From the NCBI GenBank assembly GCA_934454115.1, contig CAKSFQ010000001.1:62001-126000 (forward strand): a stretch of 64,000 nt of DNA, given 5' to 3'. The stretch is from an uncultured Clostridia bacterium (lineage in GTDB: Bacteria; Bacillota; Clostridia; Monoglobales; Monoglobaceae). The position numbers and the translations under genes were made by a program. The notes below the pieces were generated by a model. That model was not told the origin of the DNA and did not search any database. It saw only the letters and a list, made by a program, of their open reading frames with translations. Below are positions 36,518 to 45,525 of the stretch, piece after piece. Each line of letters opens with the position of its first letter. Positions within the stretch are counted from its first letter, which is position 1.

Positions 36518-36556
36518 ATATGCACCCCAAAAGTTAGACACTTTTGGGGTGCATAT
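36518..36556. repeat. Perfect 16-base inverted repeat resembling IS3-family ends
   Basis: Arms 36518-36533 and 36541-36556 are perfectly complementary around the 7-base loop TTAGACA. The CACCCCAAAAGTTAGACA motif resembles terminal inverted repeats of IS3-family elements from memory, and a second AACTTTTTTGACCCC segment follows about 25 bases later. No transposase is present. It may be a relic of an element, and it could also act as a transcript-end hairpin, though no T-run follows. Confidence 0.5.
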
Positions 36557-36642
36557 CAAACAGCCGCTCTTTTCCATTTTAACTTTTTTGACCCCAACTA
36601 TTGACATAGAGCCTCTTTTATTTCATATTTCATTGAAGTCTC

Positions 36643-37056
36643 TCAGCGGTCTTTATTCTTCGGGTTGACGATATCACGCCAGCCGAGGTCACCGCGCGCG
36701 ATTCCCATAATCAATACCTCTGCCGTGGCGACATTGGTCGCAAGCGGAATATTATGCACATCGCAAAGCCGAAACAGTGCGGAAACATCCGGCTCATGCG
36801 GCTGCGCGGTCAGCGGATCTCTGAAAAATAAAACCGCGTCAATCTCATTATAGGCGATTCTGGCGCCAATCTGCTGATCGCCGCCCTCCGGCCCGGACAA
36901 AAACTTGCTGATAGGAAGGCCGGTTGCCTCTGCAACCACGCTGCCTGTTGTTCCTGTTGCACACAAGCTATGTTGTTTTAAAATCCCGCTATAAGCGATG
37001 CAAAAGTCAACCATTAACTCTTTCTTCTTATCATGTGCAATCAGCGCTATATTCAT
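36643..37056 (-). CDS. mgsA: Methylglyoxal synthase
   Basis: The 137-residue protein converts dihydroxyacetone phosphate to methylglyoxal and phosphate, a bypass of lower glycolysis. The phosphate-binding TGTTG (34-38), [11 protein letters not shown] with catalytic D60, and [15 protein letters not shown] with D80 and H87 match the family. Length is usual. Start 37056 has GGGAGGGAG just upstream, which fixes it against a longer frame starting at 37101. In many Clostridia mgsA lies beside the mre/pbp2/min/rodA group, as here. Confidence 0.93.
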   Translation of the reverse strand: MNIALIAHDKKKELMVDFCIAYSGILKQHSLCATGTTGSVVAEATGLPISKFLSGPEGGDQQIGARIAYNEIDAVLFFRDPLTAQPHEPDVSALFRLCDVHNIPLATNVATAEVLIMGIARGDLGWRDIVNPKNKDR

Positions 37057-37265
37057 GTAAAACTCCCTCCCGATCAAGTGATACAAAGTTCGTATCCCCA
37101 TGACATACTATCTTTTATTGGAAAAGCAGGAAATTTGCTTTCACGATCAATTAAAACCTCTACCTTTTTTATCATATCACACAAATAAACAAAAGTCAAA
37201 GGGATTTTTTATATCTTTTTAGATATTATCATGATTTCCATATTTTGGGTGATTGATACACCCAT

Positions 37266-39581
37266 TTACAGGGTACCGCTGCCGCTCGGATCGGCCGTGT
37301 TTCCCGGCTCACTTGACGTATCGGGCGCCTTGCCGCGCTCGGTCGGCGCAGCGGTACGTTTGGGCGACGCGGTGGTAGTTGCTTTCTGCGATTTAGCCGA
37401 AGCCGACGGCGATGCCGTCTCTTCGCTACCGTCCGCCGTAACCTCGGTTTTTTTCTTCTCAGCGGCCGCCTCCGGGTTTGTCCGCTCCTCCTTCAGCTGC
37501 ATATAGGCATCAAAGACATCCCTTGCCACCCGTGCGGCATAGGCGCTGGACGCACCGTGCTCAATCACCACGGCAACCACGATTTCCGGGTTCTCATACG
37601 GGGCAAAGCCGACAAATAACACGTTATCCGCGCCGTCCGGCACCTCTGCCGTACCCGTCTTTCCGGCCGCCTTGTATTTGCTGCCGGCAAAGGCGCTGCG
37701 TGCCGTACCGTTGGTTACCACCTGCCGCATCCCGCTTGTTACCTTATCAAAGGTCGAATCCGCAATGGCATGCTCCGCCATGACCTCCGGCTCGTTGTGA
37801 TAGACCACCTCACGCGTATCATAGTTGACGATATCGTTCACCAGATGCAGCCGATAACGCACGCCGCGGTTTAGCAAGGTCGCAATATAGTTTGCAAGCT
37901 GCGCCGGCGTAAACAGGTTATCCGACTGGCCGATCGCGGCCTGAATCACGTCGCCGGGATACCATATTCCACCGTTTTCCTCCCGGTGCTTGGGGCTTGC
38001 CATCAACCCCTTGCTCTCCGGCAGTTCAATGCCGGTCGATTCGCCAAGGCCGTACTCCGCCGCGTATTCGTCCAGTTTGTCAATGCCAACCAGACGCCCC
38101 ACTTCATAAAAGAAGTAGTTGCATGATACCCCAAGCGCCTCGGAAACTTCGATCGTTCCGTGCGTTGCACCGCTGGAGGAATAAATCAGACAGGTCGGCT
38201 GATAGGATTTAAAGTAGGTATATTTTCCCTTATCAGTGATATAGGTATTCGGCTGAATCACCCCGGTCTCCAGTCCGGCAATTGCCGTCAGCGGCTTAAA
38301 GGTCGAACCGGGCGAATAGGTGCCGGACAGCACGCGGTTAAAAAGCGGTTTGGATTTTGCCTGCACCAGCTTTTCATAGTCCTCGTCAAAGGTGGCCGGG
38401 TCATAATTCGGGTAGGAGGCAAGCGCCAGCACCTCGCCGGTACCCGGCACAATCGCAATCGCGCCGCCGGCGCCGCTGCGGCTCACCGCCGCCGTGATAT
38501 TCTCCTGCAGCGATTTTTCCATCGCCTGCTGCAATTCTAAATCCAAAGTAAGCCTTGCAAAATTGCCCGGCTCCACCTTTTGGCTCTGCAAGATTTCGGT
38601 CACGCCGCCGTCACGGGACATCGAAACGCTCTTATAGCCGTCTTTTCCCTTTAAATAAGGCTCTAACACCTTTTCCAGGCCATCTTTTCCGATGATGTCA
38701 TTCATGCCGTAGCCCTGGTCTTTCAGTTCCTGGTATTCTTCCGCGTAGATTTTTCCCGTACGCCCCAAAATGTGCGCCGCACTCTTTCCGGCGGCAAATA
38801 CGCGGATCGGCTCGATCTCAACCTCAACACCGGGAAAGTCGGCAGATTGTTCCTTGACCGACTGTAATACGGTCTCGTTGACATCGCGCGCGATGATATA
38901 CGGATTCCGGGCGCTAAAGCCGCTCTTTTGCATATCATAGCGCACGCCGACAATCGTCAGCGCCTCTTTATCCGTATATTTGGCCGCCACCGCAAATTTA
39001 CTGCGGTAATAGTCCACCACCTGCTGCGCCGTCTCATAGCTCTCCAGCTTGTTTTCCTTTTTCCACTGATCCAGCTTTTCCTGCCGCTTTGCGATAAGAT
39101 CGGCTGCCGCCGCACTATCAACCTCGGCAGCGCTCTCTTCCTCGTCCTTATCTTCCGTCAGGCGCACCGCCGTCCTGTCTTTTTTGGCCTCTTCCCACTG
39201 GGTATCGGTAAAGCCCCAGGTCTTATTTCGCTCGGAATAGAAAACGGGAAAATCCGTCTCCAGTGTACCGCCGTTTTCGGTGATCAGGCGGCTGACGTCC
39301 ACGATCTCCTGATTGAGTGCGTCATCGCTAAGGCCGATGCTTTGAAACTGAATCACGTATCCCTGGCGGTTGGCCACAAACGCGCGGTCATAACGATCTA
39401 AGATCTCACCGCGCGGCGCCTTAACCGGATAGGCGCGTACCAGTCTCTGCTGCGCCTGTTCCCGATATGCCGCACCGTTTACGATTTGCAGCTGAAACAG
39501 CCGTATCACACAAGCCAGTATCATCACGCATACCAGCCCCAGCAAAATCGCATAACGATAATTTGCGCTGCGTCCTTCCAT
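37266..39581 (-). CDS. mrdA: Penicillin-binding protein 2 (elongation transpeptidase)
   Basis: A 771-residue class B PBP with one N-terminal membrane anchor, a PBP dimerisation domain and a transpeptidase domain. The active-site motifs are STFK (SxxK, nucleophile), SCN (SxN) and KTGTAE (KTG). It cross-links peptidoglycan during side-wall elongation with MreBCD and a RodA-type partner. The last 75 or so residues form a low-complexity Thr/Ser/Ala/Lys/Pro-rich tail absent from most relatives. It lies 19 bases after mreD in one operon. No rodA or min genes follow before mgsA. Confidence 0.92.
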   Translation of the reverse strand: MEGRSANYRYAILLGLVCVMILACVIRLFQLQIVNGAAYREQAQQRLVRAYPVKAPRGEILDRYDRAFVANRQGYVIQFQSIGLSDDALNQEIVDVSRLITENGGTLETDFPVFYSERNKTWGFTDTQWEEAKKDRTAVRLTEDKDEEESAAEVDSAAAADLIAKRQEKLDQWKKENKLESYETAQQVVDYYRSKFAVAAKYTDKEALTIVGVRYDMQKSGFSARNPYIIARDVNETVLQSVKEQSADFPGVEVEIEPIRVFAAGKSAAHILGRTGKIYAEEYQELKDQGYGMNDIIGKDGLEKVLEPYLKGKDGYKSVSMSRDGGVTEILQSQKVEPGNFARLTLDLELQQAMEKSLQENITAAVSRSGAGGAIAIVPGTGEVLALASYPNYDPATFDEDYEKLVQAKSKPLFNRVLSGTYSPGSTFKPLTAIAGLETGVIQPNTYITDKGKYTYFKSYQPTCLIYSSSGATHGTIEVSEALGVSCNYFFYEVGRLVGIDKLDEYAAEYGLGESTGIELPESKGLMASPKHREENGGIWYPGDVIQAAIGQSDNLFTPAQLANYIATLLNRGVRYRLHLVNDIVNYDTREVVYHNEPEVMAEHAIADSTFDKVTSGMRQVVTNGTARSAFAGSKYKAAGKTGTAEVPDGADNVLFVGFAPYENPEIVVAVVIEHGASSAYAARVARDVFDAYMQLKEERTNPEAAAEKKKTEVTADGSEETASPSASAKSQKATTTASPKRTAAPTERGKAPDTSSEPGNTADPSGSGTL

Positions 39582-39600
39582 ATTCTCACCTGTCTTTATC

Positions 39601-40101
39601 TTATGAAATTTGTTTCATCTTAAACAGCTTTATCGAGGCCACCGTCGGATAGCTCATCAGCCAGCCGACCAGACCGCTGTATACGCCCTCCGGAAGGGCA
39701 ATCCGCAGCATCGCCGTCCAAAAGGGAACGCTGCCGCCGGTCATGAGGATAGCCGCCGCATAAACCACCGATGCCAAAATCGTCCCAATCGCGATCGCAC
39801 CCATCGCAGCAATCCGCTTTGCACCGCTGAAAAAATGCTGACCCAAAACACCGGCGCCAAAGCCAAGATACAGGCCGCAAAGGCTGCTGACGCCGATCAG
39901 CCGTCCAACCAGAATGTCATATACCAACCCAAACACAATACCGCAGACGGCGCCCTCGGTCTTGCCGCGGTAGAGGCCGATCAGAACGACAAAGGCATAA
40001 AAGAGGTTTGGCGCAATCGAAAAGACGGCGATTCCGCTTCCCAAAGTCGGCTGCAAAACCGCAAGCAGCATCAGCCATAGGAGATAAAATAAAATCCGCA
40101 T
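39601..40101 (-). CDS. mreD: Rod shape-determining protein MreD
   Basis: A 166-residue polytopic protein with about five hydrophobic segments, a typical MreD length. Its ATG (40101-40099) overlaps the mreC stop in a TGATG junction, indicating translational coupling. MreD works with MreC at the membrane to connect MreB filaments to the elongation machinery. The sequence is poorly conserved in the family, so the call rests on size, topology and position between mreC and pbp2. Confidence 0.88.
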   Translation of the reverse strand: MRILFYLLWLMLLAVLQPTLGSGIAVFSIAPNLFYAFVVLIGLYRGKTEGAVCGIVFGLVYDILVGRLIGVSSLCGLYLGFGAGVLGQHFFSGAKRIAAMGAIAIGTILASVVYAAAILMTGGSVPFWTAMLRIALPEGVYSGLVGWLMSYPTVASIKLFKMKQIS

Positions 40102-41297
40102 CAATCGCTCAGCTCCGATCCGTTCATACTCTTTGAGGAAGTTTCGCCGCCGCTACTGCTACTGCTGCTACTGCTGCTACTGCTGCTACTGCTACTACTG
40201 CTACTTCCGCTGTTACTACTATTACTGCTGCCGCTGCTGCCACTATTGCTGCTGCTGCTTTTTGCCGTATCAGCCGAGGATTTTGGCTTTGCGGTCGTCT
40301 CGGATTTCGTGCTGCTGCTATTGTCGCTTTTGCTGCTGCCCGACGTGCCGGACGTGTCGGACGAAGATGTGCGATCGCTCCGATTATCCGTACTGTCATC
40401 TTTTGACCCGGTATCATCCTCTGTGCCGGTCGCAGACGGCTCATCCCGTTTAATCTCTTCCGTAAAACCGGTAAGTACGCACACCTGCGACAGTTTTCCG
40501 ATCGAGACGGACGGTTGTACGGTCGCATATTTTGACATGTTGGTGTGATCCTCTCCGATTTCCAGAACGGTGCCGATCAAAAGTCCTTTGGGATAGACGC
40601 CGCCCATGCCGGAGGTTTCGATATAGTCGCCGATCTTGATATCGGTGTCGCGCGCCAGATACCCAAGCCGGCACAGTCCCTGCTGCAGTAGTGCAGTATC
40701 TCCCTCTACCACGCCCAAATCCTTGGAGCGTTCAATCATACTGCCCACGCCGCTGTCCGGGTCCAAAATCGTGATAATTTCTGCCCAGTTGCTGCCGACC
40801 TTATACACCTGGCCGATCAGCTCTTTATTGGCGGTCAGCACCGGCTGATTCTTCAAAATCCCATCATTGCTTCCTTTGTTGATGGTAAAGCTGCTGTACC
40901 AGTTGGACGGCTCCTTTGCGATCACCTGCGCCGCAACCAGATCCAGCTTGCTCTCGGTTTTCATCAGGTTCAGCATCGCACGCAGCTCCTGGTTTTCCTG
41001 CGTCAGCCCCTCGGTATCGCGCACCTGTTTATCGAGCGCAACATTCTCCTGTTTGAGCGCCTCGTTCTCGGCGCGCAGCGCCTTCACGCTGCCAAAGTAA
41101 GAAAACAGCCCCTGCAGCCAGCCGCCGACGCCGCTTGCCACCGTCTGTCCCGGCTCTGCCGCAGCGCCTACAAGGTTCTCTGCCACACCGGCTCTGTCCC
41201 GTGCGGAGAAGGCGGCAAACACGCCGATGAGTATCGCAACCGCCAGCGTTGCGGCAATCAAAAACACCGCCGTTTTATGTTCTCTAAAATTCCTCAC
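40101..41297 (-). CDS. mreC: Rod shape-determining protein MreC with long Ser-rich C-terminal tail
   Basis: A 398-residue bitopic protein with one N-terminal membrane segment (about 10-28), a coiled coil (about 65-110) and the MreC beta-domain (VIAKEPSNWYSSFTINKGSN; DPDSGVGSMIERSKDLGVVE). From about residue 285 the chain becomes a charged, then almost pure Ser/Gly/Asn tail of about 110 residues. That tail is encoded partly by a triplet repeat (40151-40260) and is unusual for the family. The start is a GTG at 41297 with GAGGG about six bases upstream. It is organised mreB-mreC-mreD-pbp2. Confidence 0.92.
   Translation of the reverse strand: MRNFREHKTAVFLIAATLAVAILIGVFAAFSARDRAGVAENLVGAAAEPGQTVASGVGGWLQGLFSYFGSVKALRAENEALKQENVALDKQVRDTEGLTQENQELRAMLNLMKTESKLDLVAAQVIAKEPSNWYSSFTINKGSNDGILKNQPVLTANKELIGQVYKVGSNWAEIITILDPDSGVGSMIERSKDLGVVEGDTALLQQGLCRLGYLARDTDIKIGDYIETSGMGGVYPKGLLIGTVLEIGEDHTNMSKYATVQPSVSIGKLSQVCVLTGFTEEIKRDEPSATGTEDDTGSKDDSTDNRSDRTSSSDTSGTSGSSKSDNSSSTKSETTAKPKSSADTAKSSSSNSGSSGSSNSSNSGSSSSSSSSSSSSSSSSSSGGETSSKSMNGSELSD
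40151..40260. repeat. Serine-codon microsatellite in mreC
   Basis: The plus strand here is almost entirely repeats of CTGCTA, CTGCTG and CTACTG units, that is AGC, AGT and TAG-containing serine codon arrays on the coding strand. Because the unit length is a multiple of three, slippage would change the tail length without a frameshift. Confidence 0.85.
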
Positions 41298-41313
41298 ATC
41301 GATCCCTCACATT

Positions 41314-42315
41314 TTACAGAAATCTTCTTTGTCTCTGACCCAGTTCCGCCATAAAGTCCAGATTCTTCCCGGTGCCGATTGCCGCGCATTCCATCGGTTC
41401 TTCCGCAATATAAACCGGGATATCCACATTAACCGAGATCAGCCGTCCGAGGCCGCGCAGCTTTGCACCGCCGCCGGCCAAAATAATGCCGCTCTCTACG
41501 ATGTCGGCCGCAAGCTCCGGCGGCGTCTGTTCCAGCGTTTGCTTTATGGCGTCGATCACCTCGTCCGCGCATTCCTGCATGGCCTCGCGCAGCTCTTCGG
41601 AATTAACCGTCACCGTTTTCGGCAGTCCGCTCAGCAAATCCAGGCCGTTGATTTCCGACCTTTCGCGTTCCTTTTGATAATAGACCGTACCGATGCTGCA
41701 CTTTAACTGCTCTGCCGTGACGGCGCCGGCCAAAATATTATACTTTCGCTTGATATACTGAATGATGGCATTGTCAAACGCCTCGCCGGCCGTTCTTACG
41801 GTGTGCGACACCACGATCCCCCCCAGCGAAATCACGGCAACCTCGGTCACACCGGCGCCGACTGTCACCAGCATGGTGCCATGCGGCTCTGCCACAGGAG
41901 CGCCGCAGCCAATGGCCGCCGCCAGCGGCTGTCTGACCAGGTATACCTCACGCGCACCGGCGTTTCTTGCTGCCTCGGTCACAGCGCGTCGTTCTACCTC
42001 GGTAATACCGCAGGGAACGCAAATGATCGTCCGCACCCGAAAAAAGCTGTTGCTGACCGTCTTTTTGATAAAATGCTTTAACATTGCCACCGTCCCCTGA
42101 AAGCTGGTGATGACTCCGTTTCGGATCGGGCGGATTGCCTGTACGCCGTCCGGAGTTCTGCCCAGCATGTCGCTGGCCTCCTCACCGATCGCCAAAAGCT
42201 GCTGATTTTTCTTGCTGCGGATTACCATGGAGGGTTCGTTTAACACAATCCCCCTCCGTTTATCATAAATCAGGGTGTTTGCCGTTCCCAAATCAATTCC
42301 GATATCCACCGCCAT
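41314..42315 (-). CDS. mreB: MreB-family actin-like protein with altered active-site motifs
   Basis: A 333-residue actin-fold protein with the phosphate-1 motif GIDLGTANTLIYDK and the adenosine motif GIILAGGGAKLRGL. It is placed first in mreB-mreC-mreD-pbp2. Two motifs deviate. The canonical EEP before AAAIG reads RQP (R128-Q129-P130), and the phosphate-2 loop, normally DIGGGTTE, reads TVGAGVTE (151-158), losing the metal-contacting Asp and one Thr. These changes lie where ATP hydrolysis is organised in MreB, so this copy may bind ATP but hydrolyse it poorly. GGAG precedes the ATG by about ten bases. A second, canonical MreB may exist elsewhere in the genome. The family call is secure; the functional change is inference. 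Confidence 0.9.
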   Translation of the reverse strand: MAVDIGIDLGTANTLIYDKRRGIVLNEPSMVIRSKKNQQLLAIGEEASDMLGRTPDGVQAIRPIRNGVITSFQGTVAMLKHFIKKTVSNSFFRVRTIICVPCGITEVERRAVTEAARNAGAREVYLVRQPLAAAIGCGAPVAEPHGTMLVTVGAGVTEVAVISLGGIVVSHTVRTAGEAFDNAIIQYIKRKYNILAGAVTAEQLKCSIGTVYYQKERERSEINGLDLLSGLPKTVTVNSEELREAMQECADEVIDAIKQTLEQTPPELAADIVESGIILAGGGAKLRGLGRLISVNVDIPVYIAEEPMECAAIGTGKNLDFMAELGQRQRRFL

Positions 42316-42357
42316 CGTGCGTCCGCTCCTTTCTTTTCTTTCTAAATTCGACCTTTG

Positions 42358-42954
42358 TCAATCCGTGGTTCGCGCCTTTAACAGGTCAAAAGAAAACCTC
42401 TCTTTGAGTAGTTTATCCAATCTGCAGAGCGGCAGACCAACCACGTTAAAATAATCACCGCGGATTCCCTCGACGAATAACGCGCCAAGCTCTTGAATCC
42501 CATAGGCGCCGGCCTTATCCATCGGTTCACCGCTTGCGATATAGGCGGCGATTTCCTCCGCACAAAGGCAGCGGAACTGCACCGCGGTCTCCTCAACATC
42601 GCCGTGGGCGACGCCGCTTTTTGCATCCACCACCGCGATCCCGGTCAGCACACTGTGCGCACGGCCGGAAAGCGCGGCAAGCATTCTCCCCGCCTCTTCC
42701 CGATCCTTGGGTTTTCCCAAAACCCGATGATCTGAAACGACAACGGTATCGGCGCCGATTACCAGTCCGTCTGTAACCTTTTTCGCAACATGAACGGCCT
42801 TTTCCATCGCAAGGCGCTGCACCGTGGCTTTGGGATCTTCGCCCTCTATTTTGATTTCCGGCGTATCATCGGCAAGAACAGAAAATTCCGAAAGCAGCCG
42901 TCCGAGCAGCTCCCGTCTCCTGGGCGACGCTGACGCCAGTGTAATCTTTTGCAT
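42358..42954 (-). CDS. maf: Maf-like nucleoside triphosphate pyrophosphatase
   Basis: A 198-residue cytoplasmic enzyme with LASASPRRRELL at the N-terminus, VIGADTVVV (about 67-75) and KPKDREEA, all typical of Maf. It hydrolyses non-canonical or modified nucleotides such as dTTP/UTP derivatives and is linked to septum control in some bacteria. It lies 42 bases before mreB, a conserved arrangement. Confidence 0.92.
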   Translation of the reverse strand: MQKITLASASPRRRELLGRLLSEFSVLADDTPEIKIEGEDPKATVQRLAMEKAVHVAKKVTDGLVIGADTVVVSDHRVLGKPKDREEAGRMLAALSGRAHSVLTGIAVVDAKSGVAHGDVEETAVQFRCLCAEEIAAYIASGEPMDKAGAYGIQELGALFVEGIRGDYFNVVGLPLCRLDKLLKERFSFDLLKARTTD

Positions 42955-42971
42955 ATTTCTTCCCCTTTTCC

Positions 42972-43406
42972 TCAGCGACCCGTAGAACCGAATCCGCCGC
43001 TGCCGCGCTTAGTCTCATCTAAATTCTCGCAGGGAATCAATTCTGCCATGCCGACCGGCATAAACAAAAGCTGCGCAATCCGATCCCCGGCATGGATGGT
43101 ATAATCCTGATCCGAAATATTGTGTACCGCAATCTTGATCTCGCCGGTGTAGTCACTGTCGATTACGCCGACGCTGTTGCACATGGTAATGCCGCTCTTA
43201 TACGACAGTCCGGAGCGCGGAAAAACAAACCCTGCATAACCCATGGGGATCGCCACCGCAATCCCGGACGGAATCAGGGCGCGGCCGCCTGCCGGCACCG
43301 TGACCGGCTCCTTGATCGAAGCTGACAAATCCAGTCCTGCGCTGCCTGTCGTTGCGTATTTCGGCGGTGTTACCGATGGATCACAATATTTGATTTTTAC
43401 CTGCAT
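42972..43406 (-). CDS. dut: dUTP diphosphatase
   Basis: A 144-residue trimeric-type dUTPase. The five family motifs are visible: GSAGLDLSA, FPRSGLSYKSG, GVIDSDYTGEIK, AGDRIAQLLF and the C-terminal RGSGGFGSTGR. It cleaves dUTP to dUMP and pyrophosphate, keeping uracil out of DNA and supplying dTMP synthesis. It is 17 bases upstream of maf in the same direction. Confidence 0.95.
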   Translation of the reverse strand: MQVKIKYCDPSVTPPKYATTGSAGLDLSASIKEPVTVPAGGRALIPSGIAVAIPMGYAGFVFPRSGLSYKSGITMCNSVGVIDSDYTGEIKIAVHNISDQDYTIHAGDRIAQLLFMPVGMAELIPCENLDETKRGSGGFGSTGR

Positions 43407-43441
43407 AATTTTCTCCCATCCGCGGCGCTGCCGCTTTTTCT

Positions 43442-45511
43442 TTATTCAATTCCCTTTAAGTAATGGAATCTGGTGTATTTCCCGGAAAATGCTCCGCCCT
43501 CAAAATATAGTCTGCAAACCGCGTCACAGCGGTTTGCCGTCTCTACGGTAAAGCACAGCCGGTACGAATCGGCGCCGGCACGGCGCAGCTCCTCTTTTTT
43601 ATCTCCCATATAAAGCGGAATACTGTTTAAAATCACACTGCGGCAATCCGCACCATCCTTTACCACCGGAAGGGCGTTTCCCTTTCGGTCAAAGATCACC
43701 TCGCCGCCACGGCAGGGGCACCGGCCAATGTTTTTCAGCACGCAGTTTTGGGTCAGCATCAGTGGAATATGGCCGTATGCGATTGCCTCAATCCAAAGTT
43801 CATGGCTCAAATCACGAATCTGCGCAAGGTTCAGCTCTGCCGAAACGCATGCAGCCGCTGCGCCCATCTCGGATAACCGGTGCAGCGCCATCGAATTGGC
43901 AAGGTTCAACCGATGTCCGCCCCATACGGCAAAGGGTCTCTCCCACGCAAGCTGGCCGATGTTCTCGGCGCGCAGGGCGCAAAATCCCATGTCATAAAGA
44001 CGGTTCAGCTGCTCATTCATCGCCGCCTGCTGCCCGTCCGGCACAATCGCCGGGAGCGCAAGCAAAATCCGATCCTTTTCCGCAAGGTAGCGCTCCGGCT
44101 CCTGCGCCACCAGATGAATCGGTACGTCTATTTTATAAAACGGGTACTTTTTGACCGTTTCAAACTGTTCTGCATCTCGGACGGAGGCCGTATAACAGAG
44201 CGCCTCTTTCACCGTGCCGCGGCAAGCGGTAAGCCTTGGCGCGTCCAAAAAGGGATAGCCGTCCGTTTTTGAGAGCGCCGCCGCAAGCTCTTCCAGTCCC
44301 TTACGGCGCAGCTGATTGGTGATTTTCACCGGGATATAGGGGCTGCCCGTCACCTCTGCGGTCACGGTGTCAAGCCGAAATGGCGTGCCGCCGGTCTTTC
44401 GCAGCTGCTTTTCAATCTCCGCCGTTGCCGCCTTACTGTTTTGCGCCGTCTCCAGCACGGTATCTAAGGTAACCGTCACCTTCGCTTTGCCGCTCGTCAG
44501 CGTGACGGACGGCCGCTCGCCCTCGGCAAAGTACGCATTCGCGTTTACCGCAATCTTTCGCTCCGGGAGCGGGATTTCGTATTTTTGGTTTTTTGCATAG
44601 GGGTTATCCGGCTTGTCAAAGGCAAACATGTCCGTGCCGGTACGCCCGGTAAAATATCCGTCGGTCAATCCGCCGCGGAAGAACACGCGGCGCAGCCGCT
44701 CCTCCTCATCCCGGTTCGGACGGCGCATCGAATCGATGCAGCTGCGATACGCCTGCACCACCGCCGAAACATAGGAGACGCCTTTCATACGCCCCTCGAT
44801 TTTTAAGGATGCGACGCCCATCTCGGATAACTGCCCCAGGTGACTGAGCAGTGACATATCCTTTAAACTCAGATAAAACCGCTCCGCACCGTCCCCTTTG
44901 CAATAGGGCAGACGGCAGGGCTGCGCACACTTGCCGCGGTTGCCGCTCCGGCCGCCCAGTACACTGCTCATCAGGCACTGACCGGAATAGCTCATACACA
45001 TCGCGCCGTGCACAAATACCTCAATCTCTGCCGTGCAATGGCGAACCACATGCGCGATCTCCTGCGCCGACATCTCCCGCGCAAGAACCACCCGTTTTGC
45101 GCCCAAGCGTTCTAAGGCCTCGACGCCGGCCAGGTTATGCACTGTCATCTGGGTGCTGCCGTGCAGCGGCAGAGACGGGCAAAGCTGACGAATCCGCGCC
45201 ATCACGCCGATATCCTGGACGATCACACCGTCAATACCGCTGTCGGCCAAAACCCTGATATAGCGATCCAGCGCCGAAAATTCTCGGTCTAAGGTCATGG
45301 TGTTGACCGTCACGTAGCTCTTTGCGCCGTACAGGCGGCAATAGTCGGCGGCCGCCTTGATCTCTTCTTCCGAAAAATTGTCCGCAAAGCTGCGCGCGCC
45401 AAACTGCTTGCCGGCAAAATAAACCGCGTCCGCACCACACTGTACCGCCGCTTTTAGGCAGTCCATGTTGCCGGCCGGCGCAAGCAACTCCATCTTCGTC
45501 TGATCCTGCAT
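43442..45511 (-). CDS. U32 family peptidase / DUF3656 protein
   Basis: A protein of about 689 residues whose N-terminal half is a U32 domain: ELLAPAGN near the start, and the signature EVFVHGAMCMSYSGQCLMSS followed by GGRSGNRGKCAQPCR with four cysteines that may bind an iron-sulfur cluster. The C-terminal half is the DUF3656 extension. Some U32 proteins act in tRNA or rRNA hydroxylation rather than proteolysis, so the peptidase label is historical. The start at 45511 is chosen because GGAGG lies four bases upstream. A longer frame starts at 45526, overlapping the zapA stop. Confidence 0.88.
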   Translation of the reverse strand: MQDQTKMELLAPAGNMDCLKAAVQCGADAVYFAGKQFGARSFADNFSEEEIKAAADYCRLYGAKSYVTVNTMTLDREFSALDRYIRVLADSGIDGVIVQDIGVMARIRQLCPSLPLHGSTQMTVHNLAGVEALERLGAKRVVLAREMSAQEIAHVVRHCTAEIEVFVHGAMCMSYSGQCLMSSVLGGRSGNRGKCAQPCRLPYCKGDGAERFYLSLKDMSLLSHLGQLSEMGVASLKIEGRMKGVSYVSAVVQAYRSCIDSMRRPNRDEEERLRRVFFRGGLTDGYFTGRTGTDMFAFDKPDNPYAKNQKYEIPLPERKIAVNANAYFAEGERPSVTLTSGKAKVTVTLDTVLETAQNSKAATAEIEKQLRKTGGTPFRLDTVTAEVTGSPYIPVKITNQLRRKGLEELAAALSKTDGYPFLDAPRLTACRGTVKEALCYTASVRDAEQFETVKKYPFYKIDVPIHLVAQEPERYLAEKDRILLALPAIVPDGQQAAMNEQLNRLYDMGFCALRAENIGQLAWERPFAVWGGHRLNLANSMALHRLSEMGAAAACVSAELNLAQIRDLSHELWIEAIAYGHIPLMLTQNCVLKNIGRCPCRGGEVIFDRKGNALPVVKDGADCRSVILNSIPLYMGDKKEELRRAGADSYRLCFTVETANRCDAVCRLYFEGGAFSGKYTRFHYLKGIE

Positions 45512-45525
45512 CCTTCCTCCGCGCA

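Noticed and set aside
36518..36556. Simple intrinsic terminator for the SGNH gene
   Set aside because: The stem is strong but no T-run follows on either strand, so I list it as an inverted repeat rather than a terminator.
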